From VXYL01 sp965200375 (lineage in GTDB: Bacteria; Pseudomonadota; Gammaproteobacteria; Pseudomonadales; Azotimanducaceae), in assembly GCA_965200375.1 (NCBI GenBank), contig OZ241353.1:1612001-1676000 (forward strand): DNA of 64,000 nt. The letters run 5' to 3'. Positions 7,686 to 16,801 of the stretch are shown piece by piece (position 1 is the stretch's first letter; every line of letters begins with the position of its first letter). Under the pieces are notes generated by a model. The model saw only the letters and a list, made by a program, of their open reading frames with translations. It searched no databases and was not told where the DNA came from. The position numbers and the translations under genes are program-made.

Positions 7686-8439
7686 CGCAGCGGCCGTAGA
7701 GCCACATCAGAAGCAGCAGCCAGCCGAGGCTGAACGCCGACAGCCCCAGGCACCAGGCAACGTCCGGCGGCAGCCCTTCGAGCAGCACCAGCCGATACTG
7801 CGTCAGCAACACCGCCATGGGATTCAGCCAGAACCAGCGCTGCACCTCGGCCGGGTAGGCGGCGATGTCGAAGAAGATGCCGGAGCAGAACATCGCCAGC
7901 TGCAGCAGCGACACCACCACGTAGCGCAAGTCCGGCAGCACCGTACACAGGAAGGCGACAGCGCCGGCCACGGCGACGATGAACAGCAGCTGCACCGCGA
8001 TCAGAAGCGGCAGCCAGGTCCATGCCCAGGAGAGCCCGTGCGTCGCCGCCACCACCGGCAGCAGCACCGCGAACACGAACGCCTGCTTGTAGCTGGCAGC
8101 CGCCACGTTGACCACCGGGAACATCAGCTTCGGCAGCTTGATCTGCATCACCAGATTGCGGGCGCCGAGCAGCGACTGGGTGGTGCCGCCCACCGCGTTG
8201 GAGAACCACAGCCAGGCCGTGACGCCGACCACCAGGAAGTAGACGAAGTCCTCGTCGGCCCCCCGCAGATAGCGGAACACCACATAGAACACGGCTGTCA
8301 TGGCCAGCGGTTCGAGCAGCCACCACAGCCAGCCGAGATAGTGCCGGGATGCCTCCGAGATCAGGTTCAAGTACCCCCGATAGAGGGCGTAGCGCCAATA
8401 GCGGGGCGCGACGATCACCAGCGGCGCAGCCGCGCCCAC
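7654..8439 (-). CDS. ABC-2 type polysaccharide export permease (Wzm/TagG-like)
   Basis: The protein of about 261 residues has the six hydrophobic segments and cytoplasmic N-terminus of ABC-2 polysaccharide or polyol exporters. It begins VGAAAPLVIVAPRYWRYALY and contains the conserved ISEASRHYLGWLWWLLEPL and LRGADEDF regions. It would form the membrane channel for the ATPase encoded 166 bases downstream. The frame has no ATG; GTG at 8439 gives the family's usual length, with GTG 8418 as the alternative. It follows the rhomboid gene on the same strand. Confidence 0.88.
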   Translation of the reverse strand: MGAAAPLVIVAPRYWRYALYRGYLNLISEASRHYLGWLWWLLEPLAMTAVFYVVFRYLRGADEDFVYFLVVGVTAWLWFSNAVGGTTQSLLGARNLVMQIKLPKLMFPVVNVAAASYKQAFVFAVLLPVVAATHGLSWAWTWLPLLIAVQLLFIVAVAGAVAFLCTVLPDLRYVVVSLLQLAMFCSGIFFDIAAYPAEVQRWFWLNPMAVLLTQYRLVLLEGLPPDVAWCLGLSAFSLGWLLLLMWLYGRCDQLLTRRVIA

Positions 8440-8491
8440 GCCGTCGACGCCGGTTGCGGCGTCTCCCGCGGCCGCGACGGCGGCCGGGCGC

Positions 8492-9088
8492 TCAAGGGGC
8501 CGCCCGCCGCTTCTGCCAGCGGTCGAGCGCGACGGCAAGGGCCACGCCGCCGAGCAGCCCGAAGAGATGCCCGTCCCAGGACACCTGCCCTTCCCACTGC
8601 GTGCCGTCGCCGGCGCTTGGCAGCACGCCGAACACCATGCCGCCGTAGAACACCGTGACCACCACCGAGACTGCAATGGAAGTGGCGCGCCGCTCGTAGA
8701 GGCCGCGCACGATGAGAAAGCCGAACAGGCCGAACGCCAGGCCGCTGGCGCCGATGTGGCCGGCGTCGCGGCCGAACAGCCACAGCAGAAGCCCGGCTAG
8801 CACGGCCACCGCCAGCGTCACCGAGAGGTAGTAGCCGACGCCGCGGCCGAGCAGCATGGCCCCGAACACCAGCAGAGGCCCGCTGTTGGCCACCAGATGC
8901 CCCAGCGAACCATGCACGAAGGGCATGCCGAAGATGCCCGGCAGGCCGTCGAACCGCCGTGGCAGCAACGCGAGATCGTAGACCAGCCCGGCGTCGAGGA
9001 ACAGGGCATACAGCGAGACCAGCCAGATGCCGCCCAGCACGGCCAGCAAGGCAAGCGCCCGCTGGCGCAGATCCGACGCCGCCGGCAC
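8492..9088 (-). CDS. Rhomboid-family intramembrane serine protease
   Basis: A 198-residue membrane protein with the rhomboid core: FVHGSLGHLVANSGPLLVFG (the HxxxN region of helix 2), GASGLAFGLFGFL carrying the catalytic Ser (GxSG), and the catalytic His in SWDGHLFGLLGG. It would cleave transmembrane substrates within the inner membrane. The GTG start at 9088 has AAGGGG five bases upstream, overlapping the stop of the preceding oxygenase gene, so the two are probably co-transcribed. The substrate is unknown. Confidence 0.93.
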   Translation of the reverse strand: MPAASDLRQRALALLAVLGGIWLVSLYALFLDAGLVYDLALLPRRFDGLPGIFGMPFVHGSLGHLVANSGPLLVFGAMLLGRGVGYYLSVTLAVAVLAGLLLWLFGRDAGHIGASGLAFGLFGFLIVRGLYERRATSIAVSVVVTVFYGGMVFGVLPSAGDGTQWEGQVSWDGHLFGLLGGVALAVALDRWQKRRAAP

Positions 9089-9096
9089 GACGCCCC

Positions 9097-9948
9097 TTAG
9101 GCGGCCACCGCTCCCTCGCCCAGCCGGTCGATCAGCCAAGCCTTGAGCGGCACGTCCTCGGCCGCCGGGGAGGTGTAGCCGAAGCCGCCGCTGGGGCTCT
9201 CGCCAAGCAGCTGGCGGCGGACGGGGTCCGCGCCGTGCAGGTAGTGGCCGACGGTCATGTCGTCCCGGGGGCGCAGCCAGCGATAGCTGTAGCCTAGGAA
9301 CAGCACCTGCCGGGTGACGTCGGAGCGGTTGCGGCCGGGGGCGTGCCACAGGCGGCGATCGAAGAACACGGCGTCCCCGGCGGCCACGCACACCGGCACG
9401 GCGTTCGGGTGGTCCTGGCCCGGATCCGCCGGAAAGTCGAGGCGGTTGCGCCGATGGCTGCCGGGCACCACATGGAAGTTGCCGCGATCCGGCGCCGTGG
9501 CGTCCGAGAAGAAGAAGCCCACCTTCAGCGACACCCGGGGCCGGGGTTCGCCCTCGAGCTCTAGGTTCAGCCGCCCGCTGTCCTGGTGCCAGCCCAGCCG
9601 CGGCTGCTTCGGCTGATAGCCGTTCGGCAAGGGCGGGGTGACGATCAGGTGCGAGTGGTAGAGCTGAATGTGCCAGCCGAGGATGTCCACCACCTTCATG
9701 AAGGTCCGCGGCTGATCCAGGAGCGGCAGAAAGGCGTCGTCCTTGCCGATGGCGTCGAGCAGATTGAGCGGATGGTGGGGTTTCAAGCCGCGCCGTCTGC
9801 GCCACTCGGCGTCGAGGCGGCTGGCGGCCGCGGCCAGCGTTGCCGCCGTGTCGGCCTCCAAGACGCCGGGCACCACCAGGTAGCCGTCGGTCTCGAATCG
9901 TTCCCGCTCCGCATCCGTCAGCCGGTGCTGAAGACAGGCTTCGTCCAT
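9097..9948 (-). CDS. Phytanoyl-CoA dioxygenase (PhyH)-family Fe(II)/2-oxoglutarate oxygenase
   Basis: The 283-residue protein carries the 2-oxoglutarate oxygenase metal triad: His121 and Asp123 in WHQDSGR and His202 in RLWHAPGRNRSD, where the downstream Arg would bind 2-oxoglutarate. The N-terminus (ERFETDGYLVVPGVL) is typical of PhyH-like hydroxylases. These enzymes hydroxylate small organic substrates, and the substrate cannot be read from sequence. The ATG at 9948 follows a GGAG site. It leads the minus-strand rhomboid/ABC transporter cluster. Confidence 0.93.
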   Translation of the reverse strand: MDEACLQHRLTDAERERFETDGYLVVPGVLEADTAATLAAAASRLDAEWRRRRGLKPHHPLNLLDAIGKDDAFLPLLDQPRTFMKVVDILGWHIQLYHSHLIVTPPLPNGYQPKQPRLGWHQDSGRLNLELEGEPRPRVSLKVGFFFSDATAPDRGNFHVVPGSHRRNRLDFPADPGQDHPNAVPVCVAAGDAVFFDRRLWHAPGRNRSDVTRQVLFLGYSYRWLRPRDDMTVGHYLHGADPVRRQLLGESPSGGFGYTSPAAEDVPLKAWLIDRLGEGAVAA

Positions 9949-10138
9949 CGCTCCATGCCTCGCGGCGCTCTCGGCGAATACGCGCCGGCAGCCTAGCCTA
10001 CCCCAAGCGCCGCCAGCGCTGCCGCACACCAAAATGCGGAAGCCGTCGTTCACGCAAAGCAGTGGACGCCTTCCCTCCCTGCTTCGATCGCCGGCTCGCG
10101 CACGTCGTGCCGCCAGCGACCGAGCAACCCAAGCATGC

Positions 10139-10168
10139 TTGTAAGGACAACCAGTATTGGGCTACAGT
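10139..10168 (+). promoter_or_regulatory. Predicted sigma-70-type promoter for the methyltransferase gene
   Basis: TTGTAA (10139-10144) and TACAGT (10163-10168) are separated by 18 bases. The -10 box ends six bases before the ATG at 10175, and no ribosome site is present, so transcription would begin at or next to the start codon (leaderless mRNA). Confidence 0.5.
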
Positions 10169-10174
10169 GCCCGC

Positions 10175-11203
10175 ATGAGCCGCGATGCGACGCAGGCCGC
10201 CCAAGCGACTTCCGCCAGCCTCCCGCAGCTTGCGCACCGGCTTGCCGACGACGAAGCGAGCAGGCGTCGCCCACGCGGGCGACGCGTCTCGTTGAAGAAG
10301 CACGCCGTCGTTTCGCTGTTCAGCGGCTGCGGCGGCATGGACCTGGGGTTTCTCGGCGGCTTCCGGTTCGGCGGCAGGCTCTACGACCGTCTGCCGTTCG
10401 AGGTCGTCTGGGCCAACGACATCGACGGGCTGGCGTGCGACACCTACGCGGCGAACCTGGGCGAAGAACACCTGCACCGGGGCAACATCGTCGACGTGAT
10501 GGACACTCTGCCGTCGTCCGCGGACGTGGTGATCGGCGGCTTCCCCTGCCAGGACGTGTCGATCAACGGCCAGCGCAGCCTTGCTGGCGGAGAACGCACC
10601 ATCCTCTACCAGCGCATGATCGACGTGATTCGCCGCTGCCGGCCCAAGGCGTTCGTCGCCGAGAACGTCAAGGGCTTGCTCATGTCCCACGGCAGACCGT
10701 TCTTCGAGCAGATGCTGGCCGACTTCCGCCTTCCCGGCTACACGGTGGACCACAAGCTGTATCTCGCCGCGGACTACGGCGTGCCGCAAATGCGCGAGCG
10801 CATCTTCATCGTCGGCGTGCGCGGCGACCAGCCGTTCGCCCGTCCCGAAGCGCTGGGCTGGCGCATGACCGCCCAGGAAGCGCTGGCGGATCTGGAACGC
10901 GCCGCCGAGAACAAGGCCACGGCGCACGTCTGGAGCAAGGCGCAGCGCAGTCCCGAGCAAGGCAACCGGCGCTTGAAGGCCGACAAGCCGGCGACCACCA
11001 TCCGCGCCGAGCACCACGGCAACGTGCAGTGGCACTACCGGCTGCGGCGGCGCATCTCGCTGCGCGAAGCGGCGCGCCTTCAATCCTTCCCGGACGACTT
11101 CGACTTCGTGTGCGCCATGCGCGCCACGGAACGGCAGATCGGCAACGCCGTCCCGCCGGTGCTGGCGTGGCACGTCGCCAACGCCCTTCGAGAGCAACTT
11201 TGA
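10175..11203 (+). CDS. DNA (cytosine-5-)-methyltransferase, type II
   Basis: This 342-residue protein shows the ordered C5-methyltransferase motifs: motif I LFSGCGGMDLGF near 48, motif IV GGFPCQDVS with catalytic Cys near 125, motif VI FVAENVKG, motif VIII VPQMRERIF, and motif X RQIGNAVPP. It methylates cytosine in a short DNA site to protect it from the partner nuclease encoded immediately downstream. The target site cannot be inferred. ATG 10175 is preferred over TTG 10157 because a -10 box ends six bases before it. Its TGA stop overlaps the nuclease TTG start. Confidence 0.95.
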   Translation: MSRDATQAAQATSASLPQLAHRLADDEASRRRPRGRRVSLKKHAVVSLFSGCGGMDLGFLGGFRFGGRLYDRLPFEVVWANDIDGLACDTYAANLGEEHLHRGNIVDVMDTLPSSADVVIGGFPCQDVSINGQRSLAGGERTILYQRMIDVIRRCRPKAFVAENVKGLLMSHGRPFFEQMLADFRLPGYTVDHKLYLAADYGVPQMRERIFIVGVRGDQPFARPEALGWRMTAQEALADLERAAENKATAHVWSKAQRSPEQGNRRLKADKPATTIRAEHHGNVQWHYRLRRRISLREAARLQSFPDDFDFVCAMRATERQIGNAVPPVLAWHVANALREQL

Positions 11204-12192
11204 CTCCCACGGAGTTTGAAGCTGTCCTGGACCGCGCGGCACGGTTCCTCACGACCAACCTCCGCACGAGCACGCTGTACCACGGCCCGGAGCAGTTCGA
11301 GCAAGGGGTTCTCGCTGCGCTGCAGAACGCAGCGGCCGACCTTGACGTGACGGCATCGCCTACCTACCACCGCCATGCCTTTCCCGACATCCGCGTCAAC
11401 GGCTACGGCGTGGAGGTCAAGTACAGCAAGAGGGACACATGGAACGCGGTGGGCAACAGCGTGTTCGAGACGATGCGCGACCCCGCCGTGAACGTCATCT
11501 ACGTCATGTTCGGCGAGGTCGGCGGCGTGGCGGAAGCGAGATGGGCAAAGTACCAGGACTGCATAGCGCATGTCCGCGTGTCCAACGTGCCGCGATTCGT
11601 TGTGGACATGGAGAGCGACGAGCCGCCGCTGTTCGATCGGTTCGACATCAGCTACGACGACTTCTCCGACTTGGACGACGATGGCAAGATGAAGCATGTC
11701 CGCGACTACTGGCGCGACAGGCTTCCGCCGGGAGAACACCTGTGGTGGCTTGAGCCGTCCCACACGTTGCCGATCAACGTGCGCCTCTACATGAACCTCC
11801 CGCAAGCCTTGAAGCGCATGTACCGTGCCGAAGCCGCACTGCTCTGCCCCCAGATATGCAGGGGCGCAAGGGCGCGCCGCAAGTACGAAGACGCGGCGAT
11901 GTACCTGCTGACCTACCACGGCGTGTTCTGCCCGCAAGCCCGCGACCTGTTCACTGCCGGGAGCGTCGCTCTGCGCGCCAACGAAGAGCGAGGCGGCAAC
12001 TACCTGCAACGCGCCTTGCAGAATATCGAACATCTCATCCTGGACGCTGCCCAGCGCTTGGACGATGCCCTGTTCGTCGAGTACTGGGGAGAGCGCTGCG
12101 GTCGCGACGAGCGGATCGAACGCTGGCTTGCCCTGGCAGATGGCCATGCACGGGGCACGGGCTGGAAACCGTCGGATCACCTGTTCGGCTAA
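11200..12192 (+). CDS. PD-(D/E)XK type II restriction endonuclease
   Basis: A 330-residue protein with the nuclease signature FPDIRVNGYGVEVKYSKRD (Pro62-Asp63, then Glu72-Val-Lys74), the classical metal-binding motif of restriction enzymes. The TTG at 11200 forms a TTGA overlap with the methyltransferase stop, and no better start exists, so nuclease synthesis probably depends on methyltransferase translation. This is a compact two-gene type II system with no separate controller gene. The exact restriction family and recognition sequence are not recognised. Confidence 0.85.
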   Translation: MTPTEFEAVLDRAARFLTTNLRTSTLYHGPEQFEQGVLAALQNAAADLDVTASPTYHRHAFPDIRVNGYGVEVKYSKRDTWNAVGNSVFETMRDPAVNVIYVMFGEVGGVAEARWAKYQDCIAHVRVSNVPRFVVDMESDEPPLFDRFDISYDDFSDLDDDGKMKHVRDYWRDRLPPGEHLWWLEPSHTLPINVRLYMNLPQALKRMYRAEAALLCPQICRGARARRKYEDAAMYLLTYHGVFCPQARDLFTAGSVALRANEERGGNYLQRALQNIEHLILDAAQRLDDALFVEYWGERCGRDERIERWLALADGHARGTGWKPSDHLFG

Positions 12193-12305
12193 GGTCTCCG
12201 GAACTTCCTCGGGGCTCAAGCGAACAGGTGCGATTCTCTCAGGCGAAGCTCGGAATCTGGCCGCCGCGGCGCGCTGCCGCCGTCCTCCGCTGGCGGCGCC
12301 GTTGC

Positions 12306-12311
12306 TATACT
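12306..12311 (+). promoter_or_regulatory. Predicted -10 box upstream of the ADP-ribosylglycohydrolase gene
   Basis: TATACT closely matches the -10 consensus, 38 bases before the ATG at 12344. A GGAAGGAGAA ribosome site follows. No convincing -35 box was found. Confidence 0.4.
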
Positions 12312-12343
12312 GATGCCGGAGGGAAGGAGAAAGAAGGCGAACG

Positions 12344-14005
12344 ATGGCGTCGAGCCTGGAGCGGCAGCTCATCCGCGTCGAGTTGACGCAGCGCCGGGAA
12401 GAAGGCTGCGACGTCTCGGCCATCGAACCGCGGGTGGCGGCCGCGCTGGCGGGCGATTCCGAGAGTGCCGACGGGAAGCTGTTCGAGGCGCTGTACGACG
12501 AACTCGACGCCCTCGAGGTCGCTCCCTCGTTCCCCTACCAGGAACCTTCGGAGCTCGACGCCATTCGTGCCCTGCGGCCGGCCGGACCGCGCCGCATGGC
12601 GTTGCAGCTGGCCGACGACGAAGTCCGCGACCGCATCCACGGCGCCTGGCTGGGGCGGGCCGCCGGCTGCGCGCTGGGCAAGCCCGTCGAAGGCTGGCCG
12701 CGCAAGCGCATCGACGCGTACCTCGAAGCCGCCAAGGCATTGCCCTTGGACGACTACATCCCCTTCAAGGAAGGCGCGATTGCCCCCCAGCTCAAGTCCA
12801 GCACCCGCGGCAACATCGCCGGCATGGCCCGGGACGACGACCTCGACTATCCGATACTCGGCCTGCTCGCCCTCGAGGGCAAGGGCGGGGAGGTCACGCC
12901 CCGCAACCTCGCCAACACCTGGCTCGGCCGGATGCCGTACCACCTGGTTTACACGGCCGAATCCGCCGCGTATCGGAACTTCGTCAACGGCCGCTGGCCG
13001 CCGGAGTCCGCGACTTGGCGCAACCCCTATCGGGAGTGGATAGGCGCCCAGATCCGCGCCGACGCGTTCGGCTGGGCCGCGCCCGGCTGGCCGGAGAAGG
13101 CGGCGGAGCTCGCCTTCAGGGACGCGAGCATCTCCCATGTGAAGAACGGCATCTACGGCGAGATGTTCGTCGCGGCGATGCTTGCAGCGGCGTTCGTCAC
13201 CGACGACGTCGACGAAATCGTGCGCGTCGGCCTCTCCGAAATCCCCGCCGAGTGCCGCCTGGCGGAAGCGGCGCGGGATACGCTGGCCTGGTGTCGGGAG
13301 GAATCCGACTGGGAGGCTGTCTGGGATCGCATCCATGCCAAGTACGGCCACTACCACGGCGTCCACACCATCAACAACGCCGCGCTGGTGGTGATGGGGC
13401 TGGCGTTCGGCGCCAAGGACTACGAGAGCGGCATCGTCGTGGCCGTGCGCGGCGGCTGGGACACGGACTGCAACGGCGCCACGGTGGGCTCGGTACTCGG
13501 CGCCAGATTCGGCGCTTCCGGCTTGCCGGAGAAGTGGACGGGCGTGCTCGAGGACCGCCTCCGGTCCTGCGTGCGGGACTGCAACGACAATCGCATCTCC
13601 GAACTCGCCGAGCGCACGTTCCAAGTCGCCAAGACGATGCTGGCACCGCCTCGGCAGGCCGAGAGGCGCGAACCCGAGGCGAAGGCCTCGCCCCAAAGCG
13701 CGGCCAGCGGCCTGCCGGGAACCTGGCGGCTCGATCTCGCCTGGGGCGAACCGGTGCTTACCGTGCATCCGGACCTGTCCGGGCAAGTGGCGTACACGGC
13801 ATACGACGAAGTCTCGAAGGTCCGCGAGCTGCGCGTAGACGGCGACCGGGTTCGCTTCGCGTTCTCCGCCTTCAAGGGCGAAACGGAAGTGGACGTAGCC
13901 TTCGACGGCAGGATCGCCGGCGACCGTCTGGTCGGCGAGTGCGTGAGCGCCGGCTTCGAGTTTCCGGCGACCGCCACTCGGGTGCGGGGAGCGGGGCAGC
14001 CATAG
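12344..14005 (+). CDS. ADP-ribosylglycohydrolase (DraG/ARH)-family protein
   Basis: The 553-residue protein contains the family's metal-binding landmarks: HGAWLGRAAGCALGKPVEG near residue 98, the DDDLDYPILGL region near 165, and GGWDTDCNGATVGSVLGA near 370. It should hydrolyse ADP-ribose bonds with two Mg ions, but the family also includes other glycohydrolases, so the substrate is open. Residues 1-95 and the C-terminal stretch of about 110 residues (a beta-rich domain starting LPGTWRLDLAWGEPVL) are extensions beyond the core. GGAG precedes the ATG. The TAG stop abuts the prepilin peptidase frame. Confidence 0.88.
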   Translation: MASSLERQLIRVELTQRREEGCDVSAIEPRVAAALAGDSESADGKLFEALYDELDALEVAPSFPYQEPSELDAIRALRPAGPRRMALQLADDEVRDRIHGAWLGRAAGCALGKPVEGWPRKRIDAYLEAAKALPLDDYIPFKEGAIAPQLKSSTRGNIAGMARDDDLDYPILGLLALEGKGGEVTPRNLANTWLGRMPYHLVYTAESAAYRNFVNGRWPPESATWRNPYREWIGAQIRADAFGWAAPGWPEKAAELAFRDASISHVKNGIYGEMFVAAMLAAAFVTDDVDEIVRVGLSEIPAECRLAEAARDTLAWCREESDWEAVWDRIHAKYGHYHGVHTINNAALVVMGLAFGAKDYESGIVVAVRGGWDTDCNGATVGSVLGARFGASGLPEKWTGVLEDRLRSCVRDCNDNRISELAERTFQVAKTMLAPPRQAERREPEAKASPQSAASGLPGTWRLDLAWGEPVLTVHPDLSGQVAYTAYDEVSKVRELRVDGDRVRFAFSAFKGETEVDVAFDGRIAGDRLVGECVSAGFEFPATATRVRGAGQP

Positions 14006-14034
14006 CGTCCCACTGGCTCGCGTCCGGCTGGCCC

Positions 14035-14844
14035 GTGCTGGCGTTCGGGATCCTGGCCGGGCTTTGCTTCGGCAGCTTCCTGAACGTCGTCGTCCACCGC
14101 CTGCCGATCATGATCGGCCGCGCCTGGCGCGACGAGGCGCTTGCGTCCCTCGCCATCGAGCCGCCGCAGCGGCCGCGACTGGATCTGGTGCTGCCGCGCT
14201 CCTGCTGCCCCGACTGCGGCGCCCGAGTGGCGGTGCGGGACAACGTCCCGGTGGCGAGCTGGCTGCTGCTGCGGGGGCGCTGCCGGGCTTGCCAGGCCCG
14301 CATTCCGGTGCGCTACCCGCTGCTGGAACTGGCCGGGGCGGCGTTCGCCGTGGCCGTGCTGGAACACTGGGGGCTCGGCTGGCCGGCGCTCGCGTACTAC
14401 ACGCTGCTGATGGCGTTGCTGGCGCTGGCGGTGATCGACTTCAAGACCCTGCTGCTGCCGGACCAGATCACCGTGCCCCTCGTGTGGCTCGGCATCCTGG
14501 CCGCGGTGACGCTGCCAGCCATGCCAACGCCGCTGCAAGCCGTGCTGGGCGCGGTTGGCGGCTATCTTCTGCTGTGGGCCTTCTACTGGGTTCACAAGCT
14601 GCTCACCCGGCGCGAGGGCATGGGCTACGGCGACTTCAAGCTGCTGGCGGCGCTGGGCGCCTGGCTCGGCTGGCAGGGCATACTGCCGGTGGTGCTGATC
14701 GCCAGCACGGCCGGCGTGGCCTTCGCGGTCATTGGCCTGGTGCGCGGCACCGCCACCCGCATGACGCCGATCCCCTTTGGCACGTTCCTGTGCATCGGCG
14801 GCGTCGCAACGCTGTTTCTCAAGCGCCAGCTGGGGATCGGCTGA
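14035..14844 (+). CDS. pilD: Type IV prepilin peptidase / N-methyltransferase PilD
   Basis: A polytopic membrane aspartyl protease. Features are the N-terminal GSFLNVVVHRLP, a zinc-binding pair (CCPDCGARV and CRACQARIP), and the two catalytic Asp sites AVIDFKTLLLPDQ and MGYGDFKLLAALG. It cleaves and methylates prepilins and type II secretion pseudopilins at the inner membrane. The frame has no ATG near the expected start: GTG 14035 is given, though ATA at 14002, overlapping the previous TAG, would match the usual family length better. coaE follows two bases later, a pairing common in gammaproteobacteria (pilD-coaE). Confidence 0.93.
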   Translation: MLAFGILAGLCFGSFLNVVVHRLPIMIGRAWRDEALASLAIEPPQRPRLDLVLPRSCCPDCGARVAVRDNVPVASWLLLRGRCRACQARIPVRYPLLELAGAAFAVAVLEHWGLGWPALAYYTLLMALLALAVIDFKTLLLPDQITVPLVWLGILAAVTLPAMPTPLQAVLGAVGGYLLLWAFYWVHKLLTRREGMGYGDFKLLAALGAWLGWQGILPVVLIASTAGVAFAVIGLVRGTATRMTPIPFGTFLCIGGVATLFLKRQLGIG

Positions 14845-14846
14845 CT

Positions 14847-15461
14847 GTGGCGACCTTCGTGGTGGGCATCGCCGGCGGCATCGGCAGCGGCAAGACGGCG
14901 GCATCGGACCGCTTCGCCGCCTTGGGCATCGCGGTTGTGGACGCGGATGTCGAAGCCCGCCGCGTGGTCGAGCCCGGGCAGCCGGCGCTGGCCGCCATCG
15001 CCGAGCATTTCGGCCAGCGGATCCTGCGCCAGGACGGCACCCTGGACCGCGGCGCCCTGCGCGAGCGCGTCTTCCAAGCTGCAGCCGAGCGGCAGTGGCT
15101 GGAACGGCTGCTGCATCCGCGCATCAACCGGCGCATCGGGGACGCCCTGCGGTGCGCCGAATCCGCCTACGCCGTGCTGGTGAACCCGCTGATGCGCGCC
15201 CGGGATCCCCGCGCCAACCGGATTCTGGCGATAGACGCGCCGGAGGCGCTGCAGGTGCGGCGGACGATGGCTAGGGACGAAAGCACCGAGGCCCAGGCCA
15301 AGGCCATCCTCGCCAGCCAGACGGACCGCGGCACCCGGCTCGGCTTCGCCGACGACGTGATCGTCAACGACGGCACGCTGGCCGAGCTCCGCGCCGCCGT
15401 GGACCGTCTGCACCGGCGCTACCTGAAAATGGCCGCCGCCCACGCCAGCGGGGCCGCTTAG
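14847..15461 (+). CDS. coaE: Dephospho-CoA kinase CoaE
   Basis: A 204-residue P-loop kinase that phosphorylates dephospho-CoA, the last step of coenzyme A synthesis. The Walker A GIAGGIGSGKTAASDRFA sits at the N-terminus. The conserved VVDADVEARRVVEPG, LLHPRINRRI and DDVIVNDGTLAEL segments follow. GTG at 14847 gives the canonical start (VATFVVGIAGG), with two bases separating it from the pilD stop. Complete and conventional. Confidence 0.96.
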   Translation: MATFVVGIAGGIGSGKTAASDRFAALGIAVVDADVEARRVVEPGQPALAAIAEHFGQRILRQDGTLDRGALRERVFQAAAERQWLERLLHPRINRRIGDALRCAESAYAVLVNPLMRARDPRANRILAIDAPEALQVRRTMARDESTEAQAKAILASQTDRGTRLGFADDVIVNDGTLAELRAAVDRLHRRYLKMAAAHASGAA

Positions 15462-15559
15462 ACAACGGACACGCTGCCCGATCCGCCACGAGCAGCCGCC
15501 GACCGCACTCGGATTGGAGTAGCATCGTTGGCTGCGCTAGGCACCTTGAGGACCGCCAA

Positions 15560-16690
15560 ATGAAATCGCCGATCTGCGACATGCTGGGCATCGACTTTCC
15601 GCTCGTGGCGTTCACCCACTGCCGAGACGTGGTGGTGGAAGTCTCGAAAGCCGGCGGCATGGGCGTGCTCGGCGCGGCCGGCTACAACGCCGAGACGCTG
15701 GAAATCGAACTCGCCTGGATCGACGAACACATCGACGGCAAGCCCTACGGCGTGGACCTCATCGCGCCCACCAGCATGGCCACCACGGACGACACCACGA
15801 CAGAGCAGACCCTCGGCATGGTGCCGGACGAGCATCGGGACTTCGCCCGCCAGATCCTGGCGCAGCACAACATCGACACCCAGGGGCTGTACCAGAACCA
15901 GGTGGCATCCGGCGGCGGCTTCCTCACCAAGGGGCGTGCCGCCAACATCATCGACGTGGCGTTTTCGCACCCCATCAAGCTCATCGCCAACGCGTTGGGT
16001 GTGCCGCCCCGCTACATGCTCGACATGGGCAAGCAGCGCGGCGTTGTGGTGGCCGCCCTGGTGGGAGCGCGGGAACACGCCATCAAGCAGGTGGAAGCCG
16101 GCGTGGATGTGCTGGTGGTCGCCGGCACCGAGGCCGGCGGGCACTGCGGCGAGGTTTCCACCATGGTGCTGGTGCCGGAGGTGCTGCAGGCCATTGAGGG
16201 GCGTGGCACGCCGGTGCTGGCCGCCGGCGGCATCGTCACCGGCCGGCAGATGGCGGCCTGCATGGCGATGGGCGCGGCCGGCGCCTGGACCGGCTCGATG
16301 TGGCTCACCACCGCGGAGGCCGAGACCTCGCCGGTGATCAAGGAGAAGTACGTGGCCGCCAACTCGCGGCAGACGGTGCGCTCCCAGGCCCGCACCGGCA
16401 AGTACTCGCGCCAGCTGCGCTCGCCCTGGACGGACGCCTGGGAGTCCGAGGACGCCCCCTCGCCGCTGCCCATGCCGCTGCAATCGCTGGTGAGCGAACC
16501 GGCGCTCGGCCGGGTCACCAAGCTGGCGGAGGGCGGCCACGAAGGCGCCCGGCACCTCGCGACCTCTTTCGTCGGCCAGGGCGTCGGCCTGATGAACTCG
16601 ATCCAGACCACGCGCCAGGTGGTGTACGAGTTCATGGAGGACTTCCTGCAAGCCAGCGAGCGGCTGTCCGCAGCGGTGGCGGAGGACTAG
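15560..16690 (+). CDS. Nitronate monooxygenase-like NAD(P)H/FMN oxidoreductase
   Basis: The 376-residue protein is a TIM-barrel flavoenzyme of the 2-nitropropane dioxygenase family. It has the GGMGVLGAAGY phosphate-binding region, EAGGHCGEVSTMVLVPEV near 195 and VLAAGGIVTGRQMAACMAMG near 215. Family members oxidise nitronates or act as enoyl reductases in lipid pathways, and the substrate is not assignable here. A GAGGA ribosome site precedes the ATG. It is flanked by coaE and the arginine enzyme without an evident pathway link. Confidence 0.85.
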   Translation: MKSPICDMLGIDFPLVAFTHCRDVVVEVSKAGGMGVLGAAGYNAETLEIELAWIDEHIDGKPYGVDLIAPTSMATTDDTTTEQTLGMVPDEHRDFARQILAQHNIDTQGLYQNQVASGGGFLTKGRAANIIDVAFSHPIKLIANALGVPPRYMLDMGKQRGVVVAALVGAREHAIKQVEAGVDVLVVAGTEAGGHCGEVSTMVLVPEVLQAIEGRGTPVLAAGGIVTGRQMAACMAMGAAGAWTGSMWLTTAEAETSPVIKEKYVAANSRQTVRSQARTGKYSRQLRSPWTDAWESEDAPSPLPMPLQSLVSEPALGRVTKLAEGGHEGARHLATSFVGQGVGLMNSIQTTRQVVYEFMEDFLQASERLSAAVAED

Positions 16691-16705
16691 GGCTCCGAGG
16701 TCGAC

Positions 16706-16775
16706 GCGGCAACGGCGCATCCGTCCGGCGTTGCCGCGGCAACGCGCATCCGTCCAGCGTTGCCGCGGCACGGAC
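16706..16775. repeat. 29-30-base tandem repeat, about 2.3 units, with internal inverted arms
   Basis: The unit GCGGCAACGGCGCATCCGTC plus its last ten bases (16706-16735) is repeated at 16736-16764 and partly at 16765. Each unit starts GCGGCAACG and ends in CGTTGCC followed by GC, so single hairpins can form. It sits between a stop and the next GTG start and may end or modulate transcription. Confidence 0.6.
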
Positions 16776-16801
16776 GATAGCGCCTGCCGAAAGCCCAGCG
16801 A

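Noticed and set aside
16706..16775. Short tandem units resembling a mini CRISPR
   Set aside because: Units are directly adjacent with no spacers and no cas genes are present.
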